Positions 26,212 through 36,800 are shown, numbered from the stretch's first letter. The stretch: 64,000 nucleotides of DNA from an uncultured Bacteroidales bacterium (GCA_934667275.1 CAKULK010000006.1:73910-137909); one strand, 5' to 3'. Program-made: numbers and translations. The notes: a model not told the origin generated them from the letters alone.

Positions 26212-27222
26212 TCACTTGGTGAGCCCTCTCTTGGAGGAGTTGGACAGGTTATATACCCGTATGTAGTCCACGTACATCTTGACGGGGGTGCCGTCGGCGG
26301 GGAGACCCGTGATTTGTTGGAAATTGGGGTCATCGGCTGTTACGAGTTCAGGGTACTTGGATGTGGTGGGCAAACCGGGGAAGAAACCGCCCACAGCGAG
26401 GTTCAGCACAAGATAGAAAGGCTTATTGAAATAATGCCCCGGTTCATTGATGTCTTTGTTACGCAACGAGAGAGCGAAATACGGCTGCACATCGGGGTAT
26501 TGGTCTTGGTCGAGATACATCGCAAGGCTGTCCTCCGTCCAGATAACCGTAAAGAGATGGAAACCGCCTTGCACGGGGTACGGCGCTTCGCACATACCCG
26601 CTTTGTTGGGGTATTTGCCGTTGTTGAACGCCTCGCCCCAGTGGGCTGCACCGTTGAAATAACGGTCTTGGATGCCTTTCTCTATACCCGTCTTATGCCC
26701 CATCTCCACGATGTCGATTTCCCCGCAACGCGGCCAGACACAGCGTCCCTCGCGGGCGAGTTCGTCGGCGCGTGCATCCACATCGTCGTTGTCGCCGAGG
26801 TCGGTAGCAAGGTCGTTGCCCAACATCCAGAAAGCCGGCCAGATACCATTGGCGGTGTAAGGGAAAGCGATACGCGCCTCGATCTTGCCGTATTGGACGG
26901 TCACCTTGTCCTGTGTATTCATGCGCACCGAGGTGGCGGGACGGTTGCGGTAGTCCTCACGCTTGGCGTTGAGCACGAGACAGCGGTCGCCCGTTACAGG
27001 GTGGTTCTCGATAGTGGCATTGCAAGGGGTATAGTACTGCATCTCGGCGTTGCCGCCACCGCGGGCATTATCCTCGAGATTCCAGTAAGCCGTATTGATG
27101 GTGTCGCCATCGAAATTGTCTTCCCACACGAGAGTATAGGTTTCTTTCGGCGTGCATGACGAAAAAAGGACAATGAACGATGAACAAAGAACCAAGAACC
27201 GATATGTGCGTGTGTATTCCAT
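26212..27222 (-). CDS. GH16 endo-beta-glucanase lipoprotein (laminarinase-like)
   Basis: 336 residues with lipobox LFSSC (Cys23). The jelly-roll catalytic motif is GEIDIVEMG with Glu168 (nucleophile) and Glu173 (acid/base). GIWPAFWMLGN and the closing MYVDYIRVYNL strand are typical of beta-1,3-glucanases. It cleaves internal beta-1,3 (or mixed-link) bonds. The signal-peptide core is encoded by a 7-bp repeat at 27172-27199. Among the three GH16 enzymes here it is the one without a C-terminal tail or Ig domain. Confidence 0.93.
   Translation of the reverse strand: MEYTRTYRFLVLCSSFIVLFSSCTPKETYTLVWEDNFDGDTINTAYWNLEDNARGGGNAEMQYYTPCNATIENHPVTGDRCLVLNAKREDYRNRPATSVRMNTQDKVTVQYGKIEARIAFPYTANGIWPAFWMLGNDLATDLGDNDDVDARADELAREGRCVWPRCGEIDIVEMGHKTGIEKGIQDRYFNGAAHWGEAFNNGKYPNKAGMCEAPYPVQGGFHLFTVIWTEDSLAMYLDQDQYPDVQPYFALSLRNKDINEPGHYFNKPFYLVLNLAVGGFFPGLPTTSKYPELVTADDPNFQQITGLPADGTPVKMYVDYIRVYNLSNSSKRGLTK
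27172..27199. repeat. Heptamer array in a GH16 signal peptide
   Basis: Four contiguous units AATGAAC, GATGAAC, AAAGAAC and CAAGAAC. Read on the minus strand they encode FLVLCSSFI, the hydrophobic core of the lipoprotein signal of the 26212-27222 enzyme. Confidence 0.75.
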
Positions 27223-27251
27223 ATTTTACTACATTAAATGCCTATATATAA

Positions 27252-27328
27252 ACATTAATTATCGTATAATTGACATTAATTTTCCATTAAAAAGAACGTT
27301 AATTATCGTGTAATTAGTCGTTAATTAT
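27252..27328. repeat. 11-bp degenerate tandem repeat, seven units
   Basis: Units ACATTAATTAT, CGTATAATTGA, CATTAATTTTC, CATTAAAAAGA, ACGTTAATTAT, CGTGTAATTAG and TCGTTAATTAT in register. The last two run into the final codons and stop of the downstream-numbered GH16 gene. An internal 22-bp (2 x 11) order is visible. Confidence 0.85.
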
Positions 27329-28369
27329 TTTCTCGCCGAGGAGGTTGTACTCGGAGCCGTTGTAGAGAATGCGGATTTCGCCGTTGCGGAGGACTTTGCG
27401 CGCATTCTCTTTGGTGGAAGGAGTATGTATTGCCGTAGCGTCCTCTATCGGTTCGGAGGGGACTGCGGATTGGAAAGTCTCGCCAGTGTCGCCGCGCTGG
27501 TAGATACGGAGATAATCCACATACATCTTGCGCGATCCGCCCGCAAGGGCAGTAATGCCGTTGATGTCCCATATACCAGGGAAATTGCCACCGATAGCGA
27601 GGTTGAAGAGAACAAAATTCGGGCGACTCCATACCAGTTGGCGGTTGTAATCGTCGTTGTCGTTGGGCTCCAACTTGGCGGTGAAATACGGTTTGGCATC
27701 GGGATAGATGTCCTTATCGACAAACATCTCCACGCTTGTAGGTGTCCACTCGCAGGAAATGGTATGGAAACCGTCTTCCACAGAGTAGTTGTAGGTAATG
27801 TCTTGTGCATCGCTCCACACGGCATCCCATTTCGAGCCGAGGTGCATCGCCCCATTGAAATAGCGGTTCTGCGTGCCTGCTTTGATACCATTCTGATGTC
27901 CGAGTTCGATAATATCCAACTCACCGCAGCGCGGCCAGCCGACCTGATCGTAGTTGTTGCCCATCATCCAAAATGCCGGCCACAAGCCGTCTTTGGTTTG
28001 CGGGAACCATATACGCGCCTCGACCTTGCCATACGTAAAGAAAACCTTGTTCTTGGTGGTAACACGCCCCGAAGTGCAGTGCTTGCCGCTGTATTCCTCT
28101 TTGGTGGCGGTAAGAATCAGGCAGTGCTTGCCCGTGGTAGGTTCCACACCGAGGCTGACACCTTTCTCGCAATAGTACTGCAACTCGTTGTTGCCGCCAC
28201 CATCGCCGTTCACCTCGATATTGAAGGCATCAAGGTTGAGCGATGCGCCCGTGAAATCCATATTCCAAACCAACTCATAGTCGCCCGCAACCGTTTGATT
28301 GGCTGATGCGTTTGCGTTGGAAACCAACGCAAACACCAGCACTAAACCAATCAACAAAACCTTTTTCAT
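27314..28369 (-). CDS. GH16 endo-beta-glucanase, secreted, with shared C-terminal tail
   Basis: 351 residues from the ATG of MKKVLLIGLVLVFALVSNAN (an upstream ATG adds 8 residues and weakens the signal peptide). The signal is a type I sequence cleaved near NASANQ, with no lipobox. Catalytic motif GELDIIELG has Glu150 and Glu155. The C-terminal 60 residues are a linker plus a tail ending LYNGSEYNLLGEKIIND, a diverged form of the tail on the 12876-16951 proteins. This suggests surface display or release by a different route from the two lipoprotein GH16 enzymes. Confidence 0.9.
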   Translation of the reverse strand: MKKVLLIGLVLVFALVSNANASANQTVAGDYELVWNMDFTGASLNLDAFNIEVNGDGGGNNELQYYCEKGVSLGVEPTTGKHCLILTATKEEYSGKHCTSGRVTTKNKVFFTYGKVEARIWFPQTKDGLWPAFWMMGNNYDQVGWPRCGELDIIELGHQNGIKAGTQNRYFNGAMHLGSKWDAVWSDAQDITYNYSVEDGFHTISCEWTPTSVEMFVDKDIYPDAKPYFTAKLEPNDNDDYNRQLVWSRPNFVLFNLAIGGNFPGIWDINGITALAGGSRKMYVDYLRIYQRGDTGETFQSAVPSEPIEDATAIHTPSTKENARKVLRNGEIRILYNGSEYNLLGEKIIND

Positions 28370-28395
28370 ATCGTGAATTACAACTTTTATCATTA

Positions 28396-29688
28396 TTATT
28401 TAATAGAAAACTTGGCAAAATTCAATGCTCCATCGCCCACTTGCAGGCGCACGGTATGACGCCCATGCTTGATATTGATAGCCCCAGACATAGTACTCCA
28501 GTTGCTCATACTGCCGGTCTTGGGCAAATCCAACACCGAAAGCAGTTGCCCGTCCACCTCTACAAAAAGCAAAGAATTGAGTACCGTAGCATAAATAAAA
28601 TTAACTTCTTTCGAGCCTGCCGGCACATACACCTGATACTCCAGCCATTCCTGCGTGCGCAGGTTCGTCACCATCATCTCGCCCTCTGCTTCTGTAGAAG
28701 GTCGGATTTGAATATTGTTGTGGCATGTAGCCACATAATCCTTTGCCGCCACACCCCGTTTGCTATCCAGCCAAACAGACTTATCAAAGGTCGAAAATGC
28801 GCAGAACATCTTTCCCAAGTCCGTCAGTTCGGATGGTGTCGTATGCGTCAGCAGTTGCATAAACGGTGTCTTGTCCACCGCTATTCCCGCACGTGGCATA
28901 AACCATGCATAACGCCCCACCATCTCATCCTGCTCCAAGAAATTCAATGCCGAACACATAAAATCCATCTGCGTATCCACGTTGCTTGGCGCTGGATCCC
29001 ATGCGCAGAACTCCGTCAGCCAAATCGGTTTTCCGTATTTCTTGAAGCGCTCCACATAACTCTCCAATGCTGATGGCGATGACATATAGCAATGGATGGC
29101 TATTGCTTCCACATCATCCGACGACACATTGGGTTGCGCAAAGAACTCATCCAACCATTTGATTGGGTCGGAGTACCCGCTCAACGTGCCATAGTTCATT
29201 GCCGGCGACACTATCTTCAAGCCCAGCGATTGTGCCAACGCCCTCAGCGCAGACCACGATTCAGCAGCCTTGGCTGGAGTCATATTGGCTTGGTCGGTCA
29301 AGTTGGGCTCATTGTACGCCAACAGATATTTGCATTCGGGGTGCGCCTGTACATATTGCGTAATGCGTGTCGCATTGTAACCTGCGTTCCATGCCATCGG
29401 CATGAACACCACAGAATCTATCTCAAAATAATCGTCCACCGTTGGCGACGAGCAGTCCGGTCCCCAGTTATAGTACCATGCCACATGCTCCGACAGCAAC
29501 ATCGCATCGTCCATCCGGCGGAAGTCAAACGAAACCCCACGCTTTTCACTGCGATGCATTTTGGTGTCCCCTCGTTGCATCGCGTCCGGATTCTCTTTTC
29601 CAATGGTATCGCATGCCGTTGCCAATAGCATTATTACTGCCATTGCCACCAAAGGGCTACACCGTTTTATGTACATTGCTCCTGTCAT
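28396..29688 (-). CDS. GH128-like beta-1,3-glucanase lipoprotein with CBM6-like C-terminus
   Basis: 430 residues with lipobox LLATAC (Cys26). The TIM-barrel (about 48-300) resembles the 'glycosyl hydrolase catalytic core' family GH128. The acid/base is Glu127 in LLAYNEPNL and the nucleophile Glu226 in KPIWLTEFCAW. The last 110 residues (LEYQVYVPAGSKEVNF... HTVRLQVGDGALNF) look like a CBM6-type beta sandwich. The ATG overlaps the stop of the upstream GH16 gene (TGATG), so translation is coupled. Family assignment is from motifs and length, not a search. Confidence 0.8.
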   Translation of the reverse strand: MTGAMYIKRCSPLVAMAVIMLLATACDTIGKENPDAMQRGDTKMHRSEKRGVSFDFRRMDDAMLLSEHVAWYYNWGPDCSSPTVDDYFEIDSVVFMPMAWNAGYNATRITQYVQAHPECKYLLAYNEPNLTDQANMTPAKAAESWSALRALAQSLGLKIVSPAMNYGTLSGYSDPIKWLDEFFAQPNVSSDDVEAIAIHCYMSSPSALESYVERFKKYGKPIWLTEFCAWDPAPSNVDTQMDFMCSALNFLEQDEMVGRYAWFMPRAGIAVDKTPFMQLLTHTTPSELTDLGKMFCAFSTFDKSVWLDSKRGVAAKDYVATCHNNIQIRPSTEAEGEMMVTNLRTQEWLEYQVYVPAGSKEVNFIYATVLNSLLFVEVDGQLLSVLDLPKTGSMSNWSTMSGAINIKHGRHTVRLQVGDGALNFAKFSIK

Positions 29689-30989
29689 CACTCTATTTCC
29701 TCACGCTGCCAAACGCGCACCCAATCCACTTTCATCAGCACATCACCCTGGTCAAACAGGCTGTTGTCAATAGCCCCGCCCATCGTTCCGCCGATGGCCA
29801 TATTGAAGATGATGAAATGCGGCGTATTGAACGGCCAATAGCGGTTCTGATCTACCAGTGTGGGATTCTCTGCCACCGTCGCACGGCGTTCGCCGTCCAC
29901 CAGGAAGTGTATCTTGTCGCAGCCGTTCTCCTCCTCTTGCGTCCACTCTATTCCGTACGTATGGAACTCGTTTTCCATGCTGTTCTCAGCGTTGTACACG
30001 CTGTGCCAGTTCGTTCCGTTCAGTCCGTTCTTATCCAATGTATGCACGGCAAACGACGACATCTTCGGATTCGAACCGATATGCTCAATAATATCTATCT
30101 CACCGCAACTCGGCCAACCGCCTTTCGTACCCAACATCCAGAATGCAGGCCACAAGCCCTTTCCCGAGGGAAAACTGATACGTGCCTCTATCTTACCATA
30201 AGTAAACTCTTTCTTCCCGCGCGACTGCATACGCCCTGAAGTGTAGGCTTTACCTCCGTAGCCATCCTTTCGCATTTGAATAACCAGAAATCCGTCCTCC
30301 ACACGGATATTCTCACGACGGTCCAAGTAGTACTGCGCCTCCTTGTTACCACCACCGTTGCCGTTCACCTCGATATTCCATGTATTGCGGTCTATCTCGG
30401 TACCGTCAAACTCATCGCTCCACACCATCTTGTATTCACCCCACTTATGGTTCACCGCCACATTCACGTTCAGCGTCTCCATGCCGTCTTTCACATAGAT
30501 AATCGCCACGCCAGGTTTCTTCGCCTTAATCAATCCTGTCTCGCTCACTTCCACGAACTCAGCCCCCGCCTTATTCACCGAATAAGTAAACTGGTTGCTG
30601 TACGTGCTGCGAGCCTCTATTTGGAACTCTCCTCCTTTGTCCAGCGTCACCTGATAGCGGTTCAGCGCAAACGTCTGTCCTGCCGACCCGGTCACCATCA
30701 CAAAGCACTCCACCGTCTTTTCCCCTATCTTGGCAGTAACGGTAGTGCTGCCAATGCCCTCGGCAGTCACCATTCCTTCGTCCACCGTCGCCACTGCAGG
30801 GTCTGCGCTCTCCCACACCACACTGCTCTTCGGGTTCGGGAGAACTTCCACAAATTCCACATCGCCCACCTTCATCTCCAACAGATCGGGTACCATATCA
30901 TAATGCACGTTGTCAACTTGTTGATTCGGTTGGCAGGCTGCCAAGCATACTGTCGCCAACGCAAGGGCAACTGATTTCATCAATTTCAT
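29688..30989 (-). CDS. GH16 endo-beta-glucanase lipoprotein with two Ig-like domains
   Basis: 433 residues with lipobox CLAAC (Cys19). A Big2-type Ig domain covers about 30-100 (VWESADPAVATVDEGMVTAE), a second beta domain 105-178, and the GH16 domain 185-430. Catalytic motif GEIDIIEH has Glu297 and Glu302. The Ig spacers hold the enzyme away from the membrane surface. It follows the glycan-binding lipoprotein, the usual place for the surface endo-glucanase of a Sus-type locus. Confidence 0.93.
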   Translation of the reverse strand: MKLMKSVALALATVCLAACQPNQQVDNVHYDMVPDLLEMKVGDVEFVEVLPNPKSSVVWESADPAVATVDEGMVTAEGIGSTTVTAKIGEKTVECFVMVTGSAGQTFALNRYQVTLDKGGEFQIEARSTYSNQFTYSVNKAGAEFVEVSETGLIKAKKPGVAIIYVKDGMETLNVNVAVNHKWGEYKMVWSDEFDGTEIDRNTWNIEVNGNGGGNKEAQYYLDRRENIRVEDGFLVIQMRKDGYGGKAYTSGRMQSRGKKEFTYGKIEARISFPSGKGLWPAFWMLGTKGGWPSCGEIDIIEHIGSNPKMSSFAVHTLDKNGLNGTNWHSVYNAENSMENEFHTYGIEWTQEEENGCDKIHFLVDGERRATVAENPTLVDQNRYWPFNTPHFIIFNMAIGGTMGGAIDNSLFDQGDVLMKVDWVRVWQREEIE

Positions 30990-31018
30990 ATTATTTCTCT
31001 TGAATTATTTATTTAGAA

Positions 31019-31046
31019 CGTATAGGGAGAACCAACCCCCTATACG
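31019..31046 (-). promoter_or_regulatory. Intergenic hairpin after the glycan-binding protein gene
   Basis: CGTATAGGG (31019-31027) pairs perfectly with CCCTATACG (31038-31046), 10-base loop. On the minus strand no T run follows (TTCTAAATAAATAATT), so it is more likely an RNA-stability or attenuation element between surface-protein and enzyme genes than a full terminator. Confidence 0.6.
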
Positions 31047-31061
31047 CAAGTGTGGATGTGA

Positions 31062-32027
31062 TTACTTCTTGTAGAAGTACATAGCATCATAGTTCAACTG
31101 TGCACCCGGGATACCTTGTGTCAGGAACGATACTATGTATGCTGCACCTGTGTTATCAGGCTGAACCTTCAAACCTGCCAAAGCATCAGCGAACTGCGAC
31201 ATAGGCACGTCAAACTCATGCCAATAACCGTCACGGGGATAGTCACTGAAGATATAAGTACCGCTGTAAATCTTCGACGAACCGATGATGAAATGAGCCG
31301 TTTTCTCCTGACCGAAGAAGTAGAACTCATTGCCGTAACCGTCGGTAGAACGCATACCAAGGTGGAAGAAGTATTTGTCAGGCTCTGCGTTGATTTTGTC
31401 AATCAATGATTGAATAGCGACTGCCGAACCGGCATATCCGCCGCCTGCCCAACCGGCAGTACCGCAAACCATAGCGATGTAGCCGCCTTCCTCAGTATCG
31501 TAGAAGTTGCGACCGGTAGCCGTTACGAACTCGTATGTCAAGTTCTCGGTACCCTCAATAACCCAAGGATAGAAGAAGTTGGTCACATCGTCCGGACCGA
31601 AATCGGCAACAATCTTGTCACCCATCTTCTCTTTCGTAGCGTCATCCACATACACGGGATAGTACTCCGAAGCAGCCTTCAGCGTGAAACTGGTCTTGCC
31701 CGACTCACCTTCACCTACCTGGATAAAGAACTTAGCCGATACCTCACCGGCCTTTGCCAATACTACGGTGTTACCTTTGCTTACACCGGTAACAACACCG
31801 TCCTCAACGGTAGCGACAGCCTCGTTACGCGACTCCCAAGTCAGTTGCGTGTTTGCGGGAGTAACATCGTAAGCAAGTTCCACCGACTCACCTACATTCA
31901 CTTTCACCTGCGAAGAGAGAGCGTCAATCTTGACCTCCGCATCTCCACCACTGCCGGGTGTGTTGCAAGACATGCAACCAACAGCCAATGCGCCTAACAT
32001 AAGCGCCATCACTTTGTTTAGTTTCAT
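31062..32027 (-). CDS. Surface glycan-binding lipoprotein (SusE/F position)
   Basis: 321 residues with a lipoprotein signal (Cys18 or Cys21 in AVGCMSC). A Big2-like Ig domain (about 33-105, LTWESRNEAVATVEDGVVTG) is followed by a beta-sandwich carbohydrate-binding-type domain (about 115-321) rich in aromatic residues. No catalytic motif. Position directly after SusD is standard for a surface glycan-binding protein that captures polysaccharide for SusCD. Confidence 0.75.
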   Translation of the reverse strand: MKLNKVMALMLGALAVGCMSCNTPGSGGDAEVKIDALSSQVKVNVGESVELAYDVTPANTQLTWESRNEAVATVEDGVVTGVSKGNTVVLAKAGEVSAKFFIQVGEGESGKTSFTLKAASEYYPVYVDDATKEKMGDKIVADFGPDDVTNFFYPWVIEGTENLTYEFVTATGRNFYDTEEGGYIAMVCGTAGWAGGGYAGSAVAIQSLIDKINAEPDKYFFHLGMRSTDGYGNEFYFFGQEKTAHFIIGSSKIYSGTYIFSDYPRDGYWHEFDVPMSQFADALAGLKVQPDNTGAAYIVSFLTQGIPGAQLNYDAMYFYKK

Positions 32028-32080
32028 AAAATTAGAAATTTAAAGAGTTAATTGATTATTTTGTTTAACAATATTATTAT

Positions 32081-32157
32081 CATTTCCTTTCGTTTCCCAC
32101 TCGTTTCAAACAGCAAGGGATGCGCAAGGGATAAGCAACCTATAACTAACCTATAAC
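32081..32157. repeat. 11-bp degenerate tandem repeat, seven units
   Basis: Units CATTTCCTTTC, GTTTCCCACTC, GTTTCAAACAG, CAAGGGATGCG, CAAGGGATAAG, CAACCTATAAC and TAACCTATAAC in register, in the 163-bp gap between susD and the glycan-binding gene. The CAAGGGATAAG word recurs at 59161-59193 and, inverted, at 17011-17043. Confidence 0.85.
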
Positions 32158-32190
32158 GATTCCGCGGACAATCCTTGCTGTTGATATAGT

Positions 32191-33819
32191 TTAATACTTC
32201 GGATTTTGCTCCATATGATTCAACTCAATCTCCTCGGCTGGTATCGGGAATATCTCGTTCTTGCCGGCAATGAATTTCGCCATGTGACCGCATGCTGCCT
32301 CAGTCTCTGTCGCAGGATAGGTTACGTTCATATAGGTGTCCAAGCCATTCCCTTCGCCGCCATACCAACGCACAAGGTCAAACCAACGATGTGCCTCCAT
32401 AGCCAGTTCCACACGACGCTCGTGACGAATGGCATTCAACAGGTCAGACCCTGCATCGGGAGTCGTTGTGCTGTAGGTATAGCCGGGATAGGTCGGCATA
32501 TTACGTGCCGTGCGCACCTGGTTCAAATCGGTGGTGGCCTCGCCGTCCAAGCCCAAAGCCGCACATGCCTCGGCGTGCATCAACAGCACATCGGCATAAC
32601 GTATCTGTTTGTTGTTCAGCGGACCGCGTGCATGGTGATCCAACTCGTGACCGTACCAACCGTATTTGTTATTCAGATTGCGGTTACCCAAATACACTTC
32701 TTCGCTGTTATCCGAAGCGTCATCCATCTGATCGTCTGTCGGAATCAGAATAGCCGCTTCACGGCGGACATCGCCCTCCTCAAACTCGTTATACAGATTC
32801 TGCGTCGGATGGTTGAAACCCCAACCGGCATCGCCCAAAGTCAGGTTCTGTTTGGTGGAACGGGAACGCACCAAACGCTGTGTGAAACTACCTGCCGTAA
32901 AGCCGTTACCCGAACCGAAATCCCCCCAAGGTACAGCCTTATATTGTATTTCAAACACCGACTCTTCGCCGTTCTCACCCTCTTCGCTGAACATACCCGC
33001 ATAGTCGGCATGCAAAGCATATTGGTTGCCCAGAATCACGCTGTCGCCCCATTGTTTGGCTGCCTTATAGTTGTCCTCGGGCTGCGATTTCGTGATGTAG
33101 CGCGACCAGTAGGGACTGGCCATATACAGGTGCGTCTTCATCAGCATAGCCTCTGCGGCGCCTTTGGTGGCACGACCAATCTCCGATGACGGCAGTTCGC
33201 TTACCTCCCACAGACCTTTCTGGGCTTCCGTCAAATCGGCAAGCACTTGGTCGAACACGCCCTCCACCGACGCACGGGGCATCTGCCACTCTGCACTGTT
33301 ATCCAATTCCGTCAAAGTCAGAGGCACACCGCCGAACACACGCAACAGGCGGAAGTAATAATATGCACGCAGGAAGTGAGCCTCACCCAGCAAACGCGCA
33401 CGCATTCTGTCGGTTAGCACCGAATCCGCAGCCATATCCGGAATATACTTCAACGCCAGATTGCAACGCCCGATACCTTGGTACTGCGCACGATAGAAAT
33501 CTTTCAGAATCACATTCGAAGCCGTTGTCTTCCAGTTCTCCATATCATAAGCATCGGCACCGTCATTCACATTCTGACCTCCCTTAAGGGCATCGTCACT
33601 CACAATATCACCTATATACCACTCCGAGAAATACGTCTCGTTGAACTCCCACATCAATGGCACATAGCACCCCGTCACATTCTGCACGGCTGCCGTACCC
33701 GAGATATAGAAATCTTCCAACCGCGTCACACCCGGCTCGGGAGCAGTCAGATAGTCTTTGCAACCCGTCAGCAATGCACCACAAGCCAATACCAATGTTA
33801 TTATCTGTATCTTCTTCAT
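32191..33819 (-). CDS. susD: SusD/RagB-family outer-membrane glycan-binding lipoprotein
   Basis: 542 residues with lipobox LLTGC (Cys20). TPR-like helices of the SusD fold show RMRARLLGEAHFLRAYYYFRL. The C-terminal region has RHERRVELAMEAHRWFDLVRW, the family signature. It forms the lid of the SusCD importer and binds the glycan at the surface. 67 bp separate it from susC. Confidence 0.96.
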   Translation of the reverse strand: MKKIQIITLVLACGALLTGCKDYLTAPEPGVTRLEDFYISGTAAVQNVTGCYVPLMWEFNETYFSEWYIGDIVSDDALKGGQNVNDGADAYDMENWKTTASNVILKDFYRAQYQGIGRCNLALKYIPDMAADSVLTDRMRARLLGEAHFLRAYYYFRLLRVFGGVPLTLTELDNSAEWQMPRASVEGVFDQVLADLTEAQKGLWEVSELPSSEIGRATKGAAEAMLMKTHLYMASPYWSRYITKSQPEDNYKAAKQWGDSVILGNQYALHADYAGMFSEEGENGEESVFEIQYKAVPWGDFGSGNGFTAGSFTQRLVRSRSTKQNLTLGDAGWGFNHPTQNLYNEFEEGDVRREAAILIPTDDQMDDASDNSEEVYLGNRNLNNKYGWYGHELDHHARGPLNNKQIRYADVLLMHAEACAALGLDGEATTDLNQVRTARNMPTYPGYTYSTTTPDAGSDLLNAIRHERRVELAMEAHRWFDLVRWYGGEGNGLDTYMNVTYPATETEAACGHMAKFIAGKNEIFPIPAEEIELNHMEQNPKY

Positions 33820-33886
33820 AGTCCTGTACCTTTCCTCAAATAAGTAATTAGTCTTTTTTCCTTACTCCTTTATCCTTATTCCTATA

Positions 33887-36800
33887 TTAGAAGTTTGCAT
33901 TCAAACCGAACGTGAAAGTACGGCTCTGCGGATAGTTACCGTAATCCACACCGCCCCCCACTTCGGGGTCATACCCCGAGTACTTGGTCAGCGTAAACAG
34001 GTTGCTGGCTGTCGCATAGAAGCGCAGACGGGAGCATTTGAATTTCTCAGTCACCTTCTTGGGAAGCGTATAGCCTATTTGGGCATTCTTCAAACGGAAG
34101 TAACTGCCGTCCTCTACGAAACGCGAACTATTGGCTGAATTCTGGGTAGAACCCATCGGGTTGGGAATAGTACCCGTACGGTTCTCATACTCCGTATAGT
34201 CCATACCGAACTTGGCGAAATAGTTCTGTACCTGTTCGTTGTCGTAACCAATCCACACATCTTTCATTTGCGAGCCCAAAGTGCACTCGTCACCTGAACC
34301 TTCCGTGCGTTTGCGAAGTGCATTGTATATCTGATTGCCCGCCACGCCTTGGAAGAACAACTGGATATCCACCCCGTAGAACTCTGCTGTAAAGTTCAAA
34401 CCGTAAGTTACTTTCGGGAACGGGTTGCCAATATAAGTATAGTCTTCGTTGGTCAGTTGATGGTCTCCGTTCAAGTCAGCAAACTTGGCATCACCCGCAT
34501 GCATGTTCTGGTTGGTGAAATAGGCTGCCTCTTCGTTGGTTTGGTAAATGCCTTCGTATTGGTACCCCCAGAAACTACGCAAAGGCATACCCACATCAGT
34601 CTTCAACAACGTACCGTTTTCGTACAGTGGAGAACCGCCGTTCAAAGAGCGCAACTCATTCTTAATCCACGAGATGTTTCCGCCAATCGAATAGGAGAAC
34701 TTGTTCACCTTGTGGCTGTGGTCCAAAGCGATTTCCACACCTTGATTGCGAATCACACCCACATTGCGCACCAGCGGATAGCGGTTGCCCACGTGAGCCG
34801 GAGCGTTCACATACAGCAACGCATCCTTTGTATCGCGCAGGAAATAATCCACACTACCGCTCAACTTGCCGTTCCAGAACGAGAAGTCGATGCCGGCATC
34901 CCACTGTTCATTGGTTTCCCATTTACCATTCAAGTCGGGCAAAGTCAGCACCGCTGCACCCTCTTGCATATATTGTCCGTTCAAGCCCAACGGATAGCCG
35001 TAAAACACATTGGAAGAGAAGCCCATAGTCTTCACAAACGATGAAGAACCTACGCCGTCGTTACCCACTTGTCCCCAGCCTGCACGTACCTTCAAATTAT
35101 CCAGCCATACCACCTCGTTGTCGCGGATAAACGGTTCCTCACTCACACGCCAAGCCAAGGCTACAGAGGGGAAGAAGCCCCACGGGTTCTTGGTAAACTT
35201 GCTCGATCCGTCAGCGCGGAAGTTCACCGTAGCCATATAGCGGTTATCGTAACTGTAGAAAGCACGACCAAGGAACGACAGACGACGCTCACGCGACACG
35301 TTGTCCGAGGTCTTTGTCAGTTTGTCTTGAGGAGTGGTTGTGTTCGACAGATACCAGTGTTCGGGAGTCGGAGACAATATATCAATACCCGATCCGCCAA
35401 GGCTGTAGTAGTTGCTCTCCTGCCATGTCTGACCCACCATCACCGAGAAATTATGCTTTCCTATTTCATTGGCATAGGTGATAGTAGTCTCTTCCAACAG
35501 CGTACTGGAACGGGACATGGAACGCTCCAGGAAATTGTTCAAACTCTTGTCATAAGTGGAGTAATCATACGCGTTCTTGTACAAACGGTATTGATTGATA
35601 TTGTAGTCCATAGAGATGGAGGGGCGGATAGTCAGACCTTTCACCGGCTGCATTTCCAAGTATATATCACCCACCAAACGTTCATCTTTGCTCAATGGGT
35701 AACTCTCATACACCATTGAGAACGGGTTAGTCACATTTTTGAAATTGCTGGAGGCTGCCACACGGCCACTCAAGTCAGTCACTTCGCCTGTGGTCTTGTC
35801 GGTGTAGGTAGAGCCTTCGGGGTAGTAAGTCGGGTCCCACGGTGCCATAGCCAATGCCGCCGAGATAACGGAAGCACCGGGGCTGTCGCTGTTATTCATG
35901 GCATTTCTGCCCTGGGCGAACATAAAAGAAAGGTGCTCGCCGAACTTCAACCATTTGCGAACCTGATAATCCGAATTCAAACGGAGTGTCAGGCGCTCGT
36001 AGTTGCTACCGATAATTGTACCTTCCTGACTGAAATAGTTGGCGGAAAAAGCATAGTGTCCTTTGTCGCTCCCGCCGTCCATACTCAGATTGTAGTTGTG
36101 CATGAAAGCGTTTTTGTTAAACACTTCGTCCTGCCAATCTGTATTACGGTCGTAGGTATAGTCCGCATTGTTGGGGAAATAACTGCTCGTAGCGCGGCTA
36201 CGCATCCAGTTGGTCAATCCGCCGCCCTCTTCCACGGGGCTGTGGTATTGTACATAAGCATCTACCGCAGGCTTGCTGTCCTTCATGATAGCCATGCGCA
36301 GTTTGGTCTCTGCCATATCATAACTATCCATCAAGTCCAGTTTTTTCCATCGGTTCTGGAAACCCCAGTATGCGTCAAATGATATATTCGGTTTCGCCCC
36401 CCCCTGCGAACCAGTCTTTGTGGTTACAATGATTACACCGTTCGCACCACGGCTGCCATAAATAGCGGTTGCCGAAGCGTCTTTCAATATCTCCATCGAC
36501 TGTATGTCATTCGGAGCGAGGAACGATATATTGCTTGTAATCACACCATCTACCACATACAAAGGATCGTTACCTCCGATTGCCGAACCGATACCGCGAA
36601 TACGTATAGTGGCTGCTTCACCCGGCTGACCGGAATTGGTCGTCACCGTCACACCCGCTGCCCTGCCTTGCAAAGCCTGGTCCAAACCCGATACGGGAGC
36701 CTTGGTCAACTCATCGGCTTTCACCGAGGTTACGGCACCGGTCAAATCCGACTTCTTCATCGCACCATAACCGATAGCCACCACTTCGTCCAACATCACG

